From Chromobotia macracanthus (taxonomy: Eukaryota > Chordata > Actinopteri > Cypriniformes > Botiidae): a stretch of 64,000 bases of DNA. The notes beneath the pieces are model-generated. The model did not search any database. It saw nothing but the letters and a program-made list of their open reading frames with translations, and was not told where the DNA came from. Below are positions 12,009-24,160 of the stretch, piece after piece. The translations under genes and the position numbers were made by a program. Each line of letters opens with the position of its first letter. Position 1 is the stretch's first letter. The DNA lies in contig JAZGTH010000121.1 in NCBI GenBank assembly GCA_036877525.1, positions 947,001-1,011,000 on the forward strand. The letters run 5' to 3'.

Positions 12009-13902
12009 ATTTCACTTTGCCCTTAATCACAGCTACACAAGGTTTTATTTCACAGGTCTTGCACTTACACATGACACTCATGACATGTTTTGTGTCATAA
12101 GAAGCGGATATTTTGGGTAAACTGTAAAAGATTACCCTAGTACCCTAGTAGCTAGTTTTAAACTGTCAAAACATTAATATCTGGACATTCTCAACTGTAA
12201 TAATTTAGATGGAAATGCAATTTAATTAATTGTAGTAAACTACCCCTAATAATTAATTGTTTATGCTTTTCTTAATTTAAATATTTAATCAGCATGAACT
12301 GGAACTTTAAAGGGGAGTGGTTAACGACTCTGGCTCCGCCCAAGCCGTCAGACTGACATCAACAGAGGAGCTCTGCAGTTTCTGAGGGGAAGTCAATTTT
12401 TCAGATTTTGAATTAAAGATTACAATGATATATGAATTTTAAATAAATAATGACATGCACATATAAATCATTTATAATAAACATGGCAATGTTTCATAAA
12501 AAAATAAGAATAGTATCTTTTGATTACATGGTGACTAAATAATAATCATTTTTTACAGTTTTATAAACGTTTCCTGTAATCATGTTAACTGAAATCGTCA
12601 GACTCACCATTCAACACTGTTATTGTGGAAAAACTGATAAAAGGAAAACAATATTTTGCTAATTCATGGGAAATGCAATGAATAAATACTAACCAACATT
12701 TAGTCCAACAACTAGCTACTGTAGATCCTACTGAGTGAGTAGGATCAAACAATAAAACTGTTTGTTTAATGTATTTTCAACAGTTCCTTTAACCAACTAT
12801 TTGTCATAAAGCAGAAAATCTAACTGTTTTACAGTTTCAGGTCCTATTCTGTAGCCTGTTCATTTATCACTATCCCTTACTCTTCCTGCACGCTGGAAAA
12901 ACTGTTCACACACATGCACTAACAGACACTGTTTTTTTCCTCATCTATCCTTCATCTCTTCACTTTTTTGGCGTTTGTTCTCTCTCACCTTCACTCGCTC
13001 TCACATTCCCTTCTCACACTCTTATAACACTCTCTTCTTGTCTCTTTTTCTTCTTACCTAGAGAGAATCATAATCTCATATCTTGAACCTGTAATCTATT
13101 TTGTCAATCATGGCATTCCTCCCTCCTTCCTGGTCCTATCATAAGTTTTGTTTTGTTTTTTCTTGCAGTGTTCCATTACCCGTGGGATGTGGGCTTTTTC
13201 TGGGCATGTTGCATAAGCGTTGTGTCTCTGTGATAGATGATTGACAGGCACTGATTTATATTATGAGGTGATGTGGTTTAAACTGCATGGATTCAGATTC
13301 CTTGACACTGTAGAGATGCTGCCTCGCTCCGTGTCAGTCTTACGGTCTCCAGGCTATGCAACTTTCTTCCCAGCATGCATTGCTGATGAACTGGTTTAAG
13401 AGAGAACTATTCAGGGTTTTTGTTTACTTTGTATTTACCAGAAAACTTACAAAAATAACCTTGGCAGTCAAACCTTGAACAAATGTAGTGAAAATGCGAC
13501 TTGCCAAAAAATCAAGCTGAGCTGTTTTTTATCCTATCTACTATCATTATACAAAATGTTATTTTTGTATAAATGTTATTTTTGTGTATTGTTATCTTCT
13601 CTGCACATTTTTCAAATGGTGAAACATCTCTGAATATTCATTCATTGCAACAGATATTGGATTGGGTCAATATTATATTTAATAGTTTTATTGTATATCC
13701 TTTTTGAGTTTATTGATTTCTGTTCCCGTTTTTTGCTTGCAGGACGAGGGCTCACTTTGTATTGTATTGACTGGTAGTGTTATGATACGATGAAACTTGC
13801 CCTCAGGCTCCACTCAGACGCATGCTAGGCCACAGTTATTGACCTTCCCGACCTTCCGACAGCTCTGTTTCATACATGCATACATATACTGTAATCCTCT
13901 CC
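12009..13902. other. AT-rich non-coding stretch
   Basis: No gene signature. A 21-bp doublet of ATGTTATTTTTGT lies at about 13555-13590. A short GC-rich patch at 12300-12360 (GACTCTGGCTCCGCCCAAGC) stands out but is not interpretable. Confidence 0.45.
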
Positions 13903-14196
13903 CCCATCTAACAGGGAAATGTTCTCAGAACATTGGCTAATGTTCTCTCAAAGTTGTCCAAAAAGTTCTTGCAGTAATGTTAGTAGAACATTTTTTAACG
14001 TTAATATATCATGTATCAAAAACGTTATTCTTAAGTTGTTAGTGGAGCATTCTAAAAGAAACACATTAATAACGCTCTTATAACAAAGAAATATTTAGTT
14101 ATAAAACTAAAACTTTCAAAGTAACATTTTTAACATTTTTGCTACTTAATGGAAATGTTAGGGGAACGTTCTTACAACCTAAAATTATTAGCTGTG
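13903..14196 (+). repeat. AACGTT palindromic element, copy 5 (near full length)
   Basis: Begins CCCATCTAACAGGGAAATGT and ends CTTACAACCTAAAATTATTA then GCTGTG. Interior shows GCAGTAATGTTAGTAGAACA, ATATATCATGTATCAAAAAC and TACTTAATGGAAATGTTAGG. 294 bp; both termini have point changes, so it is an old copy. Confidence 0.85.
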
Positions 14197-15254
14197 ATCA
14201 TCCTATAGAAAGTGCTAAGAAGTAAATGCTGGTTCCTTCCCCTAGACACAATGTTGTTAACACCCGGATATCAGACAGCATGTTATTTTTCTGTAGTTTG
14301 AGTCATCGTAACAGAAACTGAGTTAAGTTAAAGTTTTAACTTAAACTGGCTTTAACATTTGTCTGGTATTCATTATTGGCCATTTAGAAACTGTTGTTCA
14401 AGGTCGGGAAACATAACAGTCAATGCTGCATAACGGCCGCCAGACTCAGAGGTGTCATTGAGGTTGGCAGTTTGTTATTTTTGTGTTTTTATAAAGCTAT
14501 CAACATTTTGCATGTCTATCCTTGTTAAAACGTTAATAAAATAAAATCTTTTGATTTGTTTATAACCCTTTACTTTAGTTGCCCTCTTTGGTACAGTACA
14601 GGCTCTGTAATATAATTGCCTATTGTGTATTAAATAAATATATAAATAATTATATAATATTATGATTGTGACTTTTGGCTGGCAGAAACACACACACAGC
14701 TGCTGCTTCCATTTAAAGGCTGTTGTTATCTGTAGCACGTTTTTATTCTTTGTTACCTTCTGCCCTCCATCTCCATGTTTTGCTAGCCAGATATGAGTGT
14801 CTATATGCTTAGAATAACAGACTTAGTGTTAAAACTGGTACGTGTAATCATCTTGTATTAACGGAAACTAATTTTCCATTGTGGCGGTAGTATTTTGTAT
14901 ATTTACAACAGAAAAAATAATTTTCTAGGTCAGTTGTATTTCTTATATAAACTTTGCCCATTCCAAATAAAGTTGCCCATCCCAGTGTGACATTGTAATA
15001 ACCCCTCTATTTGTTCAAGTAATATTTGAAATAGAGTGGGTTAGAGGTACAGTACAAGTTGTAGATTGTCTCATCTAAGCCAGTCCTGTTCCTTCTCTGA
15101 CCCCAAATGGCTTTATCGGTGTCTTTATATGTTCATACATTTATCTTTTCTTTTATCTTTTCATCTACAGTTACATCAGAAGTGGTCCCATTGTGTCCTG
15201 CGGGCTTCTGTGCCAGGCAGAGAGCTGCTGCGGTTCTCTCTTCATCTAAATCGC

Positions 15255-15286
<32 letters not shown>

Positions 15287-17672
15287 ATCTTCCTCAGAGG
15301 TTCTGCAGAGCGGTGCGTGAATCAGTGATCTAGAGGTGACCCTCCAGCCCTATTACCCAAACCCACCGTCAGCAGCCTGAGCACATTTCCCAAATGAAAA
15401 GCTTCTCCCCTTCTGTCTCACAGCTCCAGCACACTCTTTCCTTGAACATTGCTGCCTCTCTTCTTTTATAAGGTTCTTAATGGTTTATAAACTGCATGTA
15501 ATGATTCCTCCTCACCCCTCTGTGCTCTGAGGTTTTTTATGGTCTTACTGCTTTTGCGAGGCAGAGTTTTTGTAAATGATCGCTGATATCGATGGCTGTG
15601 TGTGGAGCTGCACAGAGGCAGGAGGTTAAACTGGATGAGCTGTGTCTCATGCCATTGTTCCACACAGGAATTCGAAAAAGATTCCAGGGAATCTGCCTCT
15701 GTAGGAGTGTGAAGAGGGAGGGATGCTGCGTCTGGGTTCCAGTGCTTTCATAGCACATGCTGCATTTCTGACTGACATTCTGTAGGTGCGCAGGTGTGTA
15801 ACGCAAGTACATTTATAAACATACGACATCAGTGTTTCTCAGCCAAGGGTCCGAGACCAAATAGGGGGCCTCAGGACAACTTAAAATCAAACATTAGGCT
15901 AAAACAACTAAAGATGTTTCTTAGTGTTGTTATGCCAAGCTCTAGTTTATTTTACTAGGTTGAAATTGTAAGTGGGATGTCAAATATTCAAATATTGTTG
16001 TGGACAATGGGAGGGTCTTGAAGTTGGCACCTATACAATTTAACCATGAGGAACAACTTTTTTTGTTACAAACTTTTCTTGTAATAGTTTTTACATTTGA
16101 ATAAAGATGCCTGGCTCACAGTCATTTTAATTTTTCAAATTTTTGATTCTGATGGCTCCTCAGTTCCTGTGGTCTTATGGGATAGCAGAGCGTCCACTGT
16201 TTGCACACTTCAGAACCCCAGCAAATGCGATGTCATTTGGATGTTGTTCAAACACTGTATTATGAATTCTGAGTATTTAAATTTACTGCTTTTGCATACT
16301 GTGTAGAAGAGAGTTATGCATATTCATATTGTGGTATGTGGGTATGGTATGATTTCCAAAATCACTGTTTGCATCGTGTTTGCATGGCGAATCTACTCTC
16401 AATTAAAATGCAAAATTAGGATCAGCAGGACTTTTGGCAGTTTAGTCCAACTCACATTTGATGTCTGCCCATAAAAGACCCACAATCCCTCAGTGATACA
16501 GAGTCAATAGTTATTTTCAAGGCTGTTTCATATTCATCACTCTTGTGAACAATGTAAAATAATCACATTGTAACAGGATGACATGAATTCATAAAACACA
16601 TCACAAACGTTCTCAATGAATAGTTTTTTCAAAAATCTATTCAGCGGGTCAAAAATCTGCGCAGCATTGCAGTTAAGACTGCATTCATTTTTTCTGAGAC
16701 TGCTTACACTGTGTCCTAACCTGGTCCAACTTGGCCAGTTTCTGACAATAACCAACTTATTCAGAACTTGTAATGTTTAGTATACAGTTATGTGGAGCAA
16801 GATTTTAGGCCAATGAGATTGTGAAGTGGGCGGGGCTACCCATGGTGATATGTAGAAATAAAGAGCAAGTGGACAAAGCGCAAGCTGGTCAAGACAAAAA
16901 CTCTGGTTTACTTGGAAGAGAGCTTTCACCGCTTCTCGCTTCATAGCTTTGGGTCTGGTTATGACATAGACCGCCTACAGAGTAATTATGAAACAGGTCT
17001 GTATTAAAGTACAGCAAGGACTGTATATGCGTACAGCAGTGGAAATTATACATTTCTAACAGCAAGCAAGCAACAGTTTTAGAAACCTGGGGAGAATATA
17101 CTGTAAGAGCTGTCAGTTATCAATAGATTAAACATAAATTGCTCTTTCTGTGGGATTGGTCTTTCACAGATGATCTGAAGTAAACATTTGACTTAAATAC
17201 AGGTGAAAAATGGTTTTGGTGGGTTTTAGTTTGTTCTGATCCCTCAAACCACGTTTGTAGGAGGTCACGTATGCACATTGCCTCATAGTATATGTAGTAT
17301 AAATGCTAATGAACCCTGTATGAACAGAGGGGCCCAGGGACCCTAGAGTTCAGCTTCCTTTGGCAGTGTCAGGTCACATGACCTGAGGTTTTGGAGAACT
17401 GTGACAGTCTGAGACCCCAAGGATCCATATTATACCCATAATCCAGCCCTCGGTCCAGGCTGTTCACTTGTGATAGGACCATCCAAGACAGATGTTCATA
17501 TAAGGTGTAAATAGGTCCAAAAGTCCCAGAACATGAATGTTATAAACAAAATTCCCTGCCAAGTTTCAGTCATGGAAATCACAAAAGAAATTGCAAGTAA
17601 TAACATTAAATTAAAACATTAATTGACAGGTAAATACCATATATGTTTTATCCTTTAAAAAAACAGCAATAA
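14197..17672. other. Non-coding stretch
   Basis: No recognisable exon, RNA gene or repeat family apart from a (CT)n tract at 15254-15287. 15140-15330 has pyrimidine tracts followed by AG that mimic splice acceptors, but no framed coding sequence follows that I can support. Confidence 0.45.
15254..15287 (+). repeat. (CT)n microsatellite
   Basis: CTCTCTCT run with one TTT interruption. Confidence 0.9.
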
Positions 17673-17985
17673 CCCAGCTATTGATTTTAAGTTGCAAGAA
17701 CATTTCCGTAACGTTTACATTAAGAAACAAAAATGTTAAAAATTATGTTTTACAAATTCTAGGAATGTTCAAAACATCCAGTTTTTTGGATGTTGTATTG
17801 ACATTGTTGCTTTGTTATAAGAACAATATTTAAACATTTTGTTGTTCTGTTACATTTTTAAAACATTCCACTAACAACTTAAGAATAACGTTCCACTAAA
17901 ATTACTGCAAGAATGTTTTTTGATAACTTTCAGAGAAATTTTATAGAATGTTAGCCAGCATTTTGAGAACTTCCTTTTTAGCTGC
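17673..17985 (-). repeat. AACGTT palindromic element, copy 6 (near full length)
   Basis: Reverse orientation: CCCAGCTATTGATTTTAAGT at the left, then GTTGCAAGAACATTTCC; at the right AGCCAGCATTTTGAGAACTT then TTTTTAGCTG. Interior includes TTCTAGGAATGTTCAAAACA and ACTAACAACTTAAGAATAAC. 313 bp, the same length as copy 3. Confidence 0.85.
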
Positions 17986-18640
17986 GAAACTATAATACAA
18001 CAAAGTCATCGGATAATGTGTCTCTGCTATCTCTCTTCTTCTGTTTCCAGATCAGTGATGCCTTGATCTCTCCCTCCAGCAACGCAAGACTGGATTCAAG
18101 AGAGAAGAACGGAGGAGACGATTGTGCTGAGTGCACATTAAGAACACATCTGGGGGAAGGAAGCTTAATAAAACGACATTCTCTCCTCTGTGTTCTTCTG
18201 AGCCTTCATTTATTTCCACTCGTTTTTTCCTGACTCCCTCGCTTTCTTTCACTTCCCACCCTGTCTCAATCCATCGACCTGCCTCCATCCATCCTCCCCA
18301 TAGGTGGGTAATTACAGAGAGGAGAAAGGGAGGATTTTAATTTTCAACTGGTTCATTGCAGGGCTGAGAGTAAGTATGGTGCTGCTACTCCCTGTAGAAG
18401 AGATGCTGTTCTGACACCGTATCATTTCCTGTCATTACTGTCCACTGGCTGGGAGGGGAGACGATGATTCTCGAGTCTGGGGTTGTGCAGGTTACATAAA
18501 TACACCTTGAAGACGCACAGTAGTGCCATGGAGCAGAAGTTGTCTATCTCTGGCAGAATGTCAAATGTTTTATACCGACTCTTACCTGTATATCATTTAG
18601 AATTGCAAAACAAGCTCTTCAAGATCTGTCTGTATATGTC

Positions 18641-18834
18641 CACAGTTTTAGGTTGTTGGAATGTTTTCTAACGTTTTCATTGAGTAACAGAAATGTGTTT
18701 TATAATGTTACACCAACAATGTAAAAACAACATTTTTGGTATATATGTTATATAATGTCAAAAAGATGTTCTATGTTCTAAGTTCTAACATTTTTTTGAT
18801 AACTTCAGCATTCTGAGAATGTTCCCTGTTAGCT
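18641..18834 (-). repeat. AACGTT palindromic element, copy 7 (internally deleted)
   Basis: CACAGTTTTAGGTTGTTGGA at the left and CATTCTGAGAATGTTCCCTG then TTAGCTCG at the right. At 194 bp it lacks about a third of the interior. Its right end abuts the non-LTR remnant that begins near 18861. Confidence 0.75.
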
Positions 18835-18860
18835 CGACGGTAGGGAGGACCCCAACAAGA

Positions 18861-18980
18861 GCACTTGTAGTCCACACTAAATTTAACAGGAAGCCAATGT
18901 AATTTTTTCAGTACTGGAGTGATGGAGTGTGATTCTGCTTTTGTTCTGGTGAGGATTCTGGCAGTGATGTTTTGAAGCAG
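18861..18980 (-). pseudogene. Decayed non-LTR retrotransposon ORF2 fragment (end of reverse transcriptase region)
   Basis: On the minus strand, one frame stays open for 40 codons and reads LLQNITARILTRTK, then ITPVLKKLHWLPV, then KFSVDYKC. This matches the well-known fish LINE signature LQLVQNAAARLLT...ITPVL..LHWLPV that follows the reverse transcriptase palm in CR1/L2-type elements. Degraded similar sequence seems to continue to about 19060 with frameshifts. It is a dead fragment; no full ORF, endonuclease or 3' tail is visible. Confidence 0.8.
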
Positions 18981-19060
18981 CTGAGGTTTTCCTCTGGCAC
19001 CATTGCCTGCAGTGTTCGTGGAATAAGATGTCCAAGGCAGTGCTGGATATTAAGATTGTT

Positions 19061-21109
19061 TATGTGTGGCAAACCAAGACAGATGGTAAGTCTGAGTGAA
19101 ATATTACATTCGTGCAAGAAGCATGTTTCTTGATATTGTGTACTCTTCTGTTTGTAACAACGCCTACAAAATGATTTGTAGTGCACAGGAGAAAATTGGC
19201 CTGTTAGAAAAGTTAGCCACTTAGAGTTAGAAATAGTTAAAAAACAATTTCAAAGGTCTGATGAGCTGCATTCAACGTGTTATTCTTTAGATTCACTTGA
19301 GTAAGCAGGAAATTTGTCTATAATTATCTCAGCTAATTTAACCTCACCTAAAATGCAAAAAAAAAAAAGGTTTGTCTTCATTTTATTTCAGTTCTCCAAA
19401 ACAAGTTGTACTCTTTAGCAAAATTCAGTCAAGATACAGTCTTAATTATACAGCTTAATCCAGCACTGGTCTTTGGGTCTTTGATTTAAACAGCATCTAG
19501 TATCTAAAGAAACTTTTGATATCCCGTTTAGATTTGATGTTGGCATCAAAAGGATGTGACACAAAATGTTGGTCTCAGTGTAACACAGTGGGGAGGATGT
19601 GTTTAATGGCTCTGGTCTTTTCCTGAGCTCAGATAATGAGAAGATACAGCCTCATAAAATGCTACCTGCAGGGTTGCAGGGAACTGTCAGATGTGTGTGT
19701 GTGCGTGCATAGGTACAGTATGTGTGATGCCGCCAACATCAGGAGGCCTTCATCATTCACCTGTGGTGTTCCTATACGTCCTCCTTTTTAAAAGGGAAAT
19801 AGATTGTGTTTACTGTACAGAATTTCCTGTGTAATCCAGAGAAACCTTGTCTTTCATCTCGACCTTGCAGAAATGTGGGCAATCCAGCCCAACCCCTATC
19901 ATCTGCCTTGAAATTGAACTCAAAATGACCTAAACAAATATAAATGAACATATATTTAAGAAAACAATGAGATACTGTTTCTCTGGTGTTACAAACCGGA
20001 TATTATGTGTTATTTCAGGATACATCTCAGAGATGTTTGCTCACAATGACAGAAGAGACTGTTGAAGACATTCCAGTGGGCACTGTGGTTTCTGAGGGGC
20101 AGGCGATGGGGAAAAGGTTAGTGAAAACAAAGAAAATCAAGGAACACACACACAGAGGAAAGTGCTGATACATGGTCCCTGTCTGGGCAGGAGGAGAAGG
20201 TGCATTGATTCTGCACAAGCCACAAATGAGAAATCCATTGGGGTTAGATGCTCCTGGCTCAGATGGGATGAGGGGGGCACTGCAGGTCAGCTGGGTGTCC
20301 GTGTGCTGCCAGGGTACAAGACAGAGCTGGCAAAAGATACACAGTATCCATTATATAGAGCATGACCAGAAGGGGTCAATAATATGTACCAACCACTAGG
20401 TCACTCAAGAGCTATGCATTTGGTCAGCTGAGAAACATGTTTAGTGCCAGGAATAGATGTTCTTATTTAGAAGGACTTTGGCCATTTTGTTTTCTGCTTT
20501 GCACTTACCAGTCATTATTGTAATAAACTTTAATGTTTATTGAATATTATTCTTACCTTTAGTCAGTAGCAGACCTGGATTTAGATGTCAGATGTGACAT
20601 GGGAACTGTGACAAACACACTCAATTTTTTTCTCCCAACACTTGAAATTGCAGCATAAAAAAGAACCAGACATCTGTTGACAAATGGATTTTAAAAAAAA
20701 ATTGATTGACAGTGTCTCATACTGTGCTTATATTTGCCAATATACCAAAGCTTGTGATCAAAAAAGAGAGATTTCAATATACACATTTTATTTCAAATTC
20801 TTCCAAAACCATATTACGTAAGCTATGCTATCTATATTAACTTTTATTGCTCTGTTCTCTTATTGTGTGATAAAAATCAGCTTATTTGTTTTCTGCTTTT
20901 ATTTCAAATAAGGAATTTACAGAGAGGGGTTCATTTCGTAACCGAGAACTCAATTATGTCCCCTAAGCTACATGAAAGATCAAGCGTCTCCTCAGGGAGG
21001 CTATGGGAAATGTTTCGTTCAGTAGCACTGACTGATTTTTCCCCATTAATGTTTCCAGACCATCCTTTCAGAAGCAATCTCACACACAGCACAGTCAAGG
21101 TATGGCCAG
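19061..21109. other. Non-coding stretch
   Basis: No supported gene. 19360 holds a short A-run. 20030-20340 is moderately GC-rich with open frames on both strands but no family signature. 20560-20900 is AT-rich. Confidence 0.45.
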
Positions 21110-21298
21110 TGTTTCCATTAAGTAACAAAATGTTAAAAATGTTTTTTAAAGTTCTAGGCATTCCTCGAACAACTTAATAATTATTTCTATGGTTTTGGTT
21201 AAATAGTTTTTGATATATGATATATAACATTAAGAAAGCATTCTACTAACGTTCTATTACATTTTGATAACTCTGAGAACTTGAGAATGTTCCTGATC
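21110..21298 (-). repeat. AACGTT palindromic element, copy 8 (left end missing)
   Basis: GTTTCCATTAAGTAACAAAA, TTAAAGTTCTAGGCATTCC, TTTTTGATATATGATATATA and TTGAGAATGTTCCTGATCT follow the family in reverse orientation. The outer CCAGCTAAC end is absent on the left and blurred on the right. Confidence 0.75.
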
Positions 21299-22361
21299 TT
21301 GAGACTGTAAATCTCTGAGCTCATACTTCACCCACCCACAAAAGTAGTTTCGAATTCATTCATGCCCCTCTGCCACCACTCAAACCTAAAACAAAGCACA
21401 GCCACGGATGTCCGCTTGCTTTTCATCAAATCGTTTACCGTTCCCCTGATGCTAGTGAACAGGGAGGGTCTTTTTTTCTTATTACCTCCCACCTCTGTTT
21501 GATTCCATCCAAACACACTGCCAGAGTCAAACATAATCTCAGATCAGATATGCTAATCCCCACAGGCGTATGGAAGCATGCTAAAATGCAGAGAAGAAAT
21601 ACAGCGAAGATTCATTATCAGTGTCCCAAGAGGGTGCGGGAGGCAGCGTGCCGGGTGAAGGGCGATGATGTGTGAGGGGCAAGCACGGATTTTCCCTGCC
21701 TTGATCTTGCTGCTCGAATCGTCTGACCTCATCCCCTCTGGGATACGGTGGCTACACATTGTGACTGGACAGATAAGCATTAGATGCAGGAGGTGACAGG
21801 TGAAGGAGAGATGGGGGTGGGGTCAAAGCAGGTTTGTTGGAAGCTGATTGGATTATAAATGACAGCTTTGGTTTTGTTGAGTTGTCAGAGTAAGTCTGTC
21901 ACCTATTGAGCATGTCGAGGCGTGTCGCACCTGTCATGAGGGCTGTCCTGTCTGTTGGTGCCTGGATGTGTGCTTTTGTGAGATGCATTTGTGTTATGAA
22001 AAATGTATGAAGTGTATTTGCGATATTCGTTTTCAGTAGTCATTTAGTTTTCATGTTACAATAGTGGAATACAAAGCTGAAAGAAAGAAAAATACAACGT
22101 GTGATATAGATACAGTATATAGATTTATAAAAATATATTATTGGGCACCTAGTGGATTGAAAGATGAAACAAGAGAACTTTTAAAGTCACTGTTGTAATG
22201 AAAAGCAATATCAAATGGAATGCAATAAATGGTAGAGTGCAGAAAGCTGCATCAGGTTGCACTGAAGAGTAACATACTGCGCATTGTAAATGACAGTGCA
22301 GTAAAATGGCATGAGGTGTATAGATGAGAGATGTAAAGATGAGAGAAATATAGAGTGAGTT
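21299..22361. other. Non-coding stretch with a candidate conserved element at 21540-21740
   Basis: 21540-21740 is unique and GC-richer (GATATGCTAATCCCCACAGG, GATTCATTATCAGTGTCCC, TGCCTTGATCTTGCTGCTCG), without a supported ORF. 22060-22140 is AT-rich. Confidence 0.4.
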
Positions 22362-22630
22362 CATGTGTGTGTATGACTGGTCCTGGTATTCACTATATTA
22401 TGGTGACCAGATGTCCCCACAACAATATTGTAGGTCCCCATGAGGAAACAAGGTTTTAAATCTTACAGAATGCTCTTTTTGTAAAAACCTAAAATAGCAG
22501 AAAGATTTCTGTGAGGTTAGGTTTAGGGATAGGGTTAGTGTAGGGGGACAGGATGTACTGTTTGTACAGTATAAAAACCAGTACGTCTATGGAATGTCCC
22601 CATAAAACATGAAAACCCAACGTGTGTTTT
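22362..22630 (+). repeat. GT-flanked 'GGTTAGGTTTAGG' element, copy 2
   Basis: Follows a GTGTGTG run. Contains CCCCATGAGGAAACAAGGTT, GTGAGGTTAGGTTTAGGGAT, GTACAGTATAAAAACCAGTA and CTATGGAATGTCCCCATAAA, and ends with CGTGTGTTTT. This is the most complete of the three copies in the window. No ORF. Confidence 0.8.
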
Positions 22631-23920
22631 TAAAATAAGTCTCGTCATTGCATTGAGTTGCTTTCCCAATGTCATGTTTAAACCCTTTCAGAACATTTCC
22701 TGTTTGATTCTGCAGAGGTGTGTAGGTGTCAGGAGCGTGTGATCGATCACACCACTGCTGCTCTTGCTGTTTTCAAAACTTCACCTCCAAATGCACGTCT
22801 GTGCACAAGCTCCAGAAATGATACTATTATTGAATCCAATATATTTTTACCCACCATGTGAGAACGAGTTGTTAAGAAATGAAGTGAAAAGGAAGAATAA
22901 CAGCGATGTAAAAATATTGAAAGGGAAAAGATAAAGCTTGCCAATGAAAGTGGCCTCTTCACAGAGCCAGACGGCAGCTTGTAGCCCATTAAACACTAAT
23001 CCTGTGTTTTACTGCCTCAGTTAAGCTTCCCTATTTATCACAGGTCATAATCACACTGTTATGAGACATAATGGAGAAGCATCAGTGTAGCAAACTGGTG
23101 CAGTGACACCATCACAGTGGCTGCTTTGTGTGAGTGTGTGTGATTGTAGAAAGTGTGTATAGTAACTTTATGTATGAATTAAGCATGTAAAGCTGTGTTG
23201 GGAAGTAATGACGATACTGTAATTATGTCAACTGTGTGTGCCTGATAAATACTGTTCAAATATAATCTGGTAATTATATAATTAAAAAGATATTGTCTCT
23301 TTATTTAGCTTCAGTGTAGTTTTTGTATTTTTGTTAGTAGCTGGTAATATAGCAAACAACTTATTCTAAAGCATTGTGTGACTTTAGTTTAACTGTTTTA
23401 AACTATGAATATCTTGTAGTTTCACCCACAGAGATGCAGAAAGTGTGCAGCATATGCAAGTTTCTGCTCTGTAGCCAATAGGAGGGAAGTTTGTTTTTTG
23501 CCCAGGTGAGTAATTCTGTACATTGTGTTCATAACATTCATATGCAGTACAGTGGACCTTTGAGATACAGCCAGACATTCCTATTTATCTGTAGTTTAAT
23601 TAACATAATGACATTGGTGCTTACCAGACCATCTCCTTCACCATAGTGATTTTAATTTGAACGGCAAAGAGGCGGAAATGCCTGATGTGTATACGAACTG
23701 CAAAAGAGCAAAGGGATATTACTAGCTAGTGTAGTTAGAGAAGGGATGCGTTAACTTTTATTAGACAGAACAGAAGACAAGCGGAATCTTTGATTAGTCT
23801 TGGGAGTTACGTAATGCAAGTAAATCCTAGTCAATAATGCATTACATGTTTAATTTACGCTATAAAAACATTTTCAAATGAGTGCGACTCTTCTAATTAT
23901 GTAATTTGTTTGCATATGTT
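22631..23920. other. Non-coding stretch
   Basis: No recognised gene, repeat family or RNA. Mildly GT-rich at 23120-23160. Confidence 0.45.
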
Positions 23921-24160
23921 CCCAGCCAACAATTTTAGGTTGTAAGAACGTTTCCATAATGTTTTATTTTTCAAGTTGTAGGAACATTCAGTTTTATAGT
24001 TATTTAAACATTTTTTACATTTGTAACATTTAAAAACATTCAAGTAGCTACTTAAGAATATCGTTTTTGATATATATATTACATTAAAAAAGTTAACTAC
24101 TAATGTTACAGCAAGAACTTTTTTGATAATGTTGAGAGAAATTTTAAAGAATATTAGTAT
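23921..24160 (-). repeat. AACGTT palindromic element, copy 9
   Basis: CCCAGCCAACAATTTTAGGT then TGTAAGAACGTTTCC at the left; interior AGCTACTTAAGAATATCG and TTTTTGATATATATATTAC. The right end decays after GATAATGTTGAGAGAAATTT and lacks CCTGTTAGCTGG. Confidence 0.8.

Noticed and set aside
11813..12120. Serine/leucine-rich open frames
   Set aside because: They are direct translations of the (CT)n and (CACT)n microsatellite.
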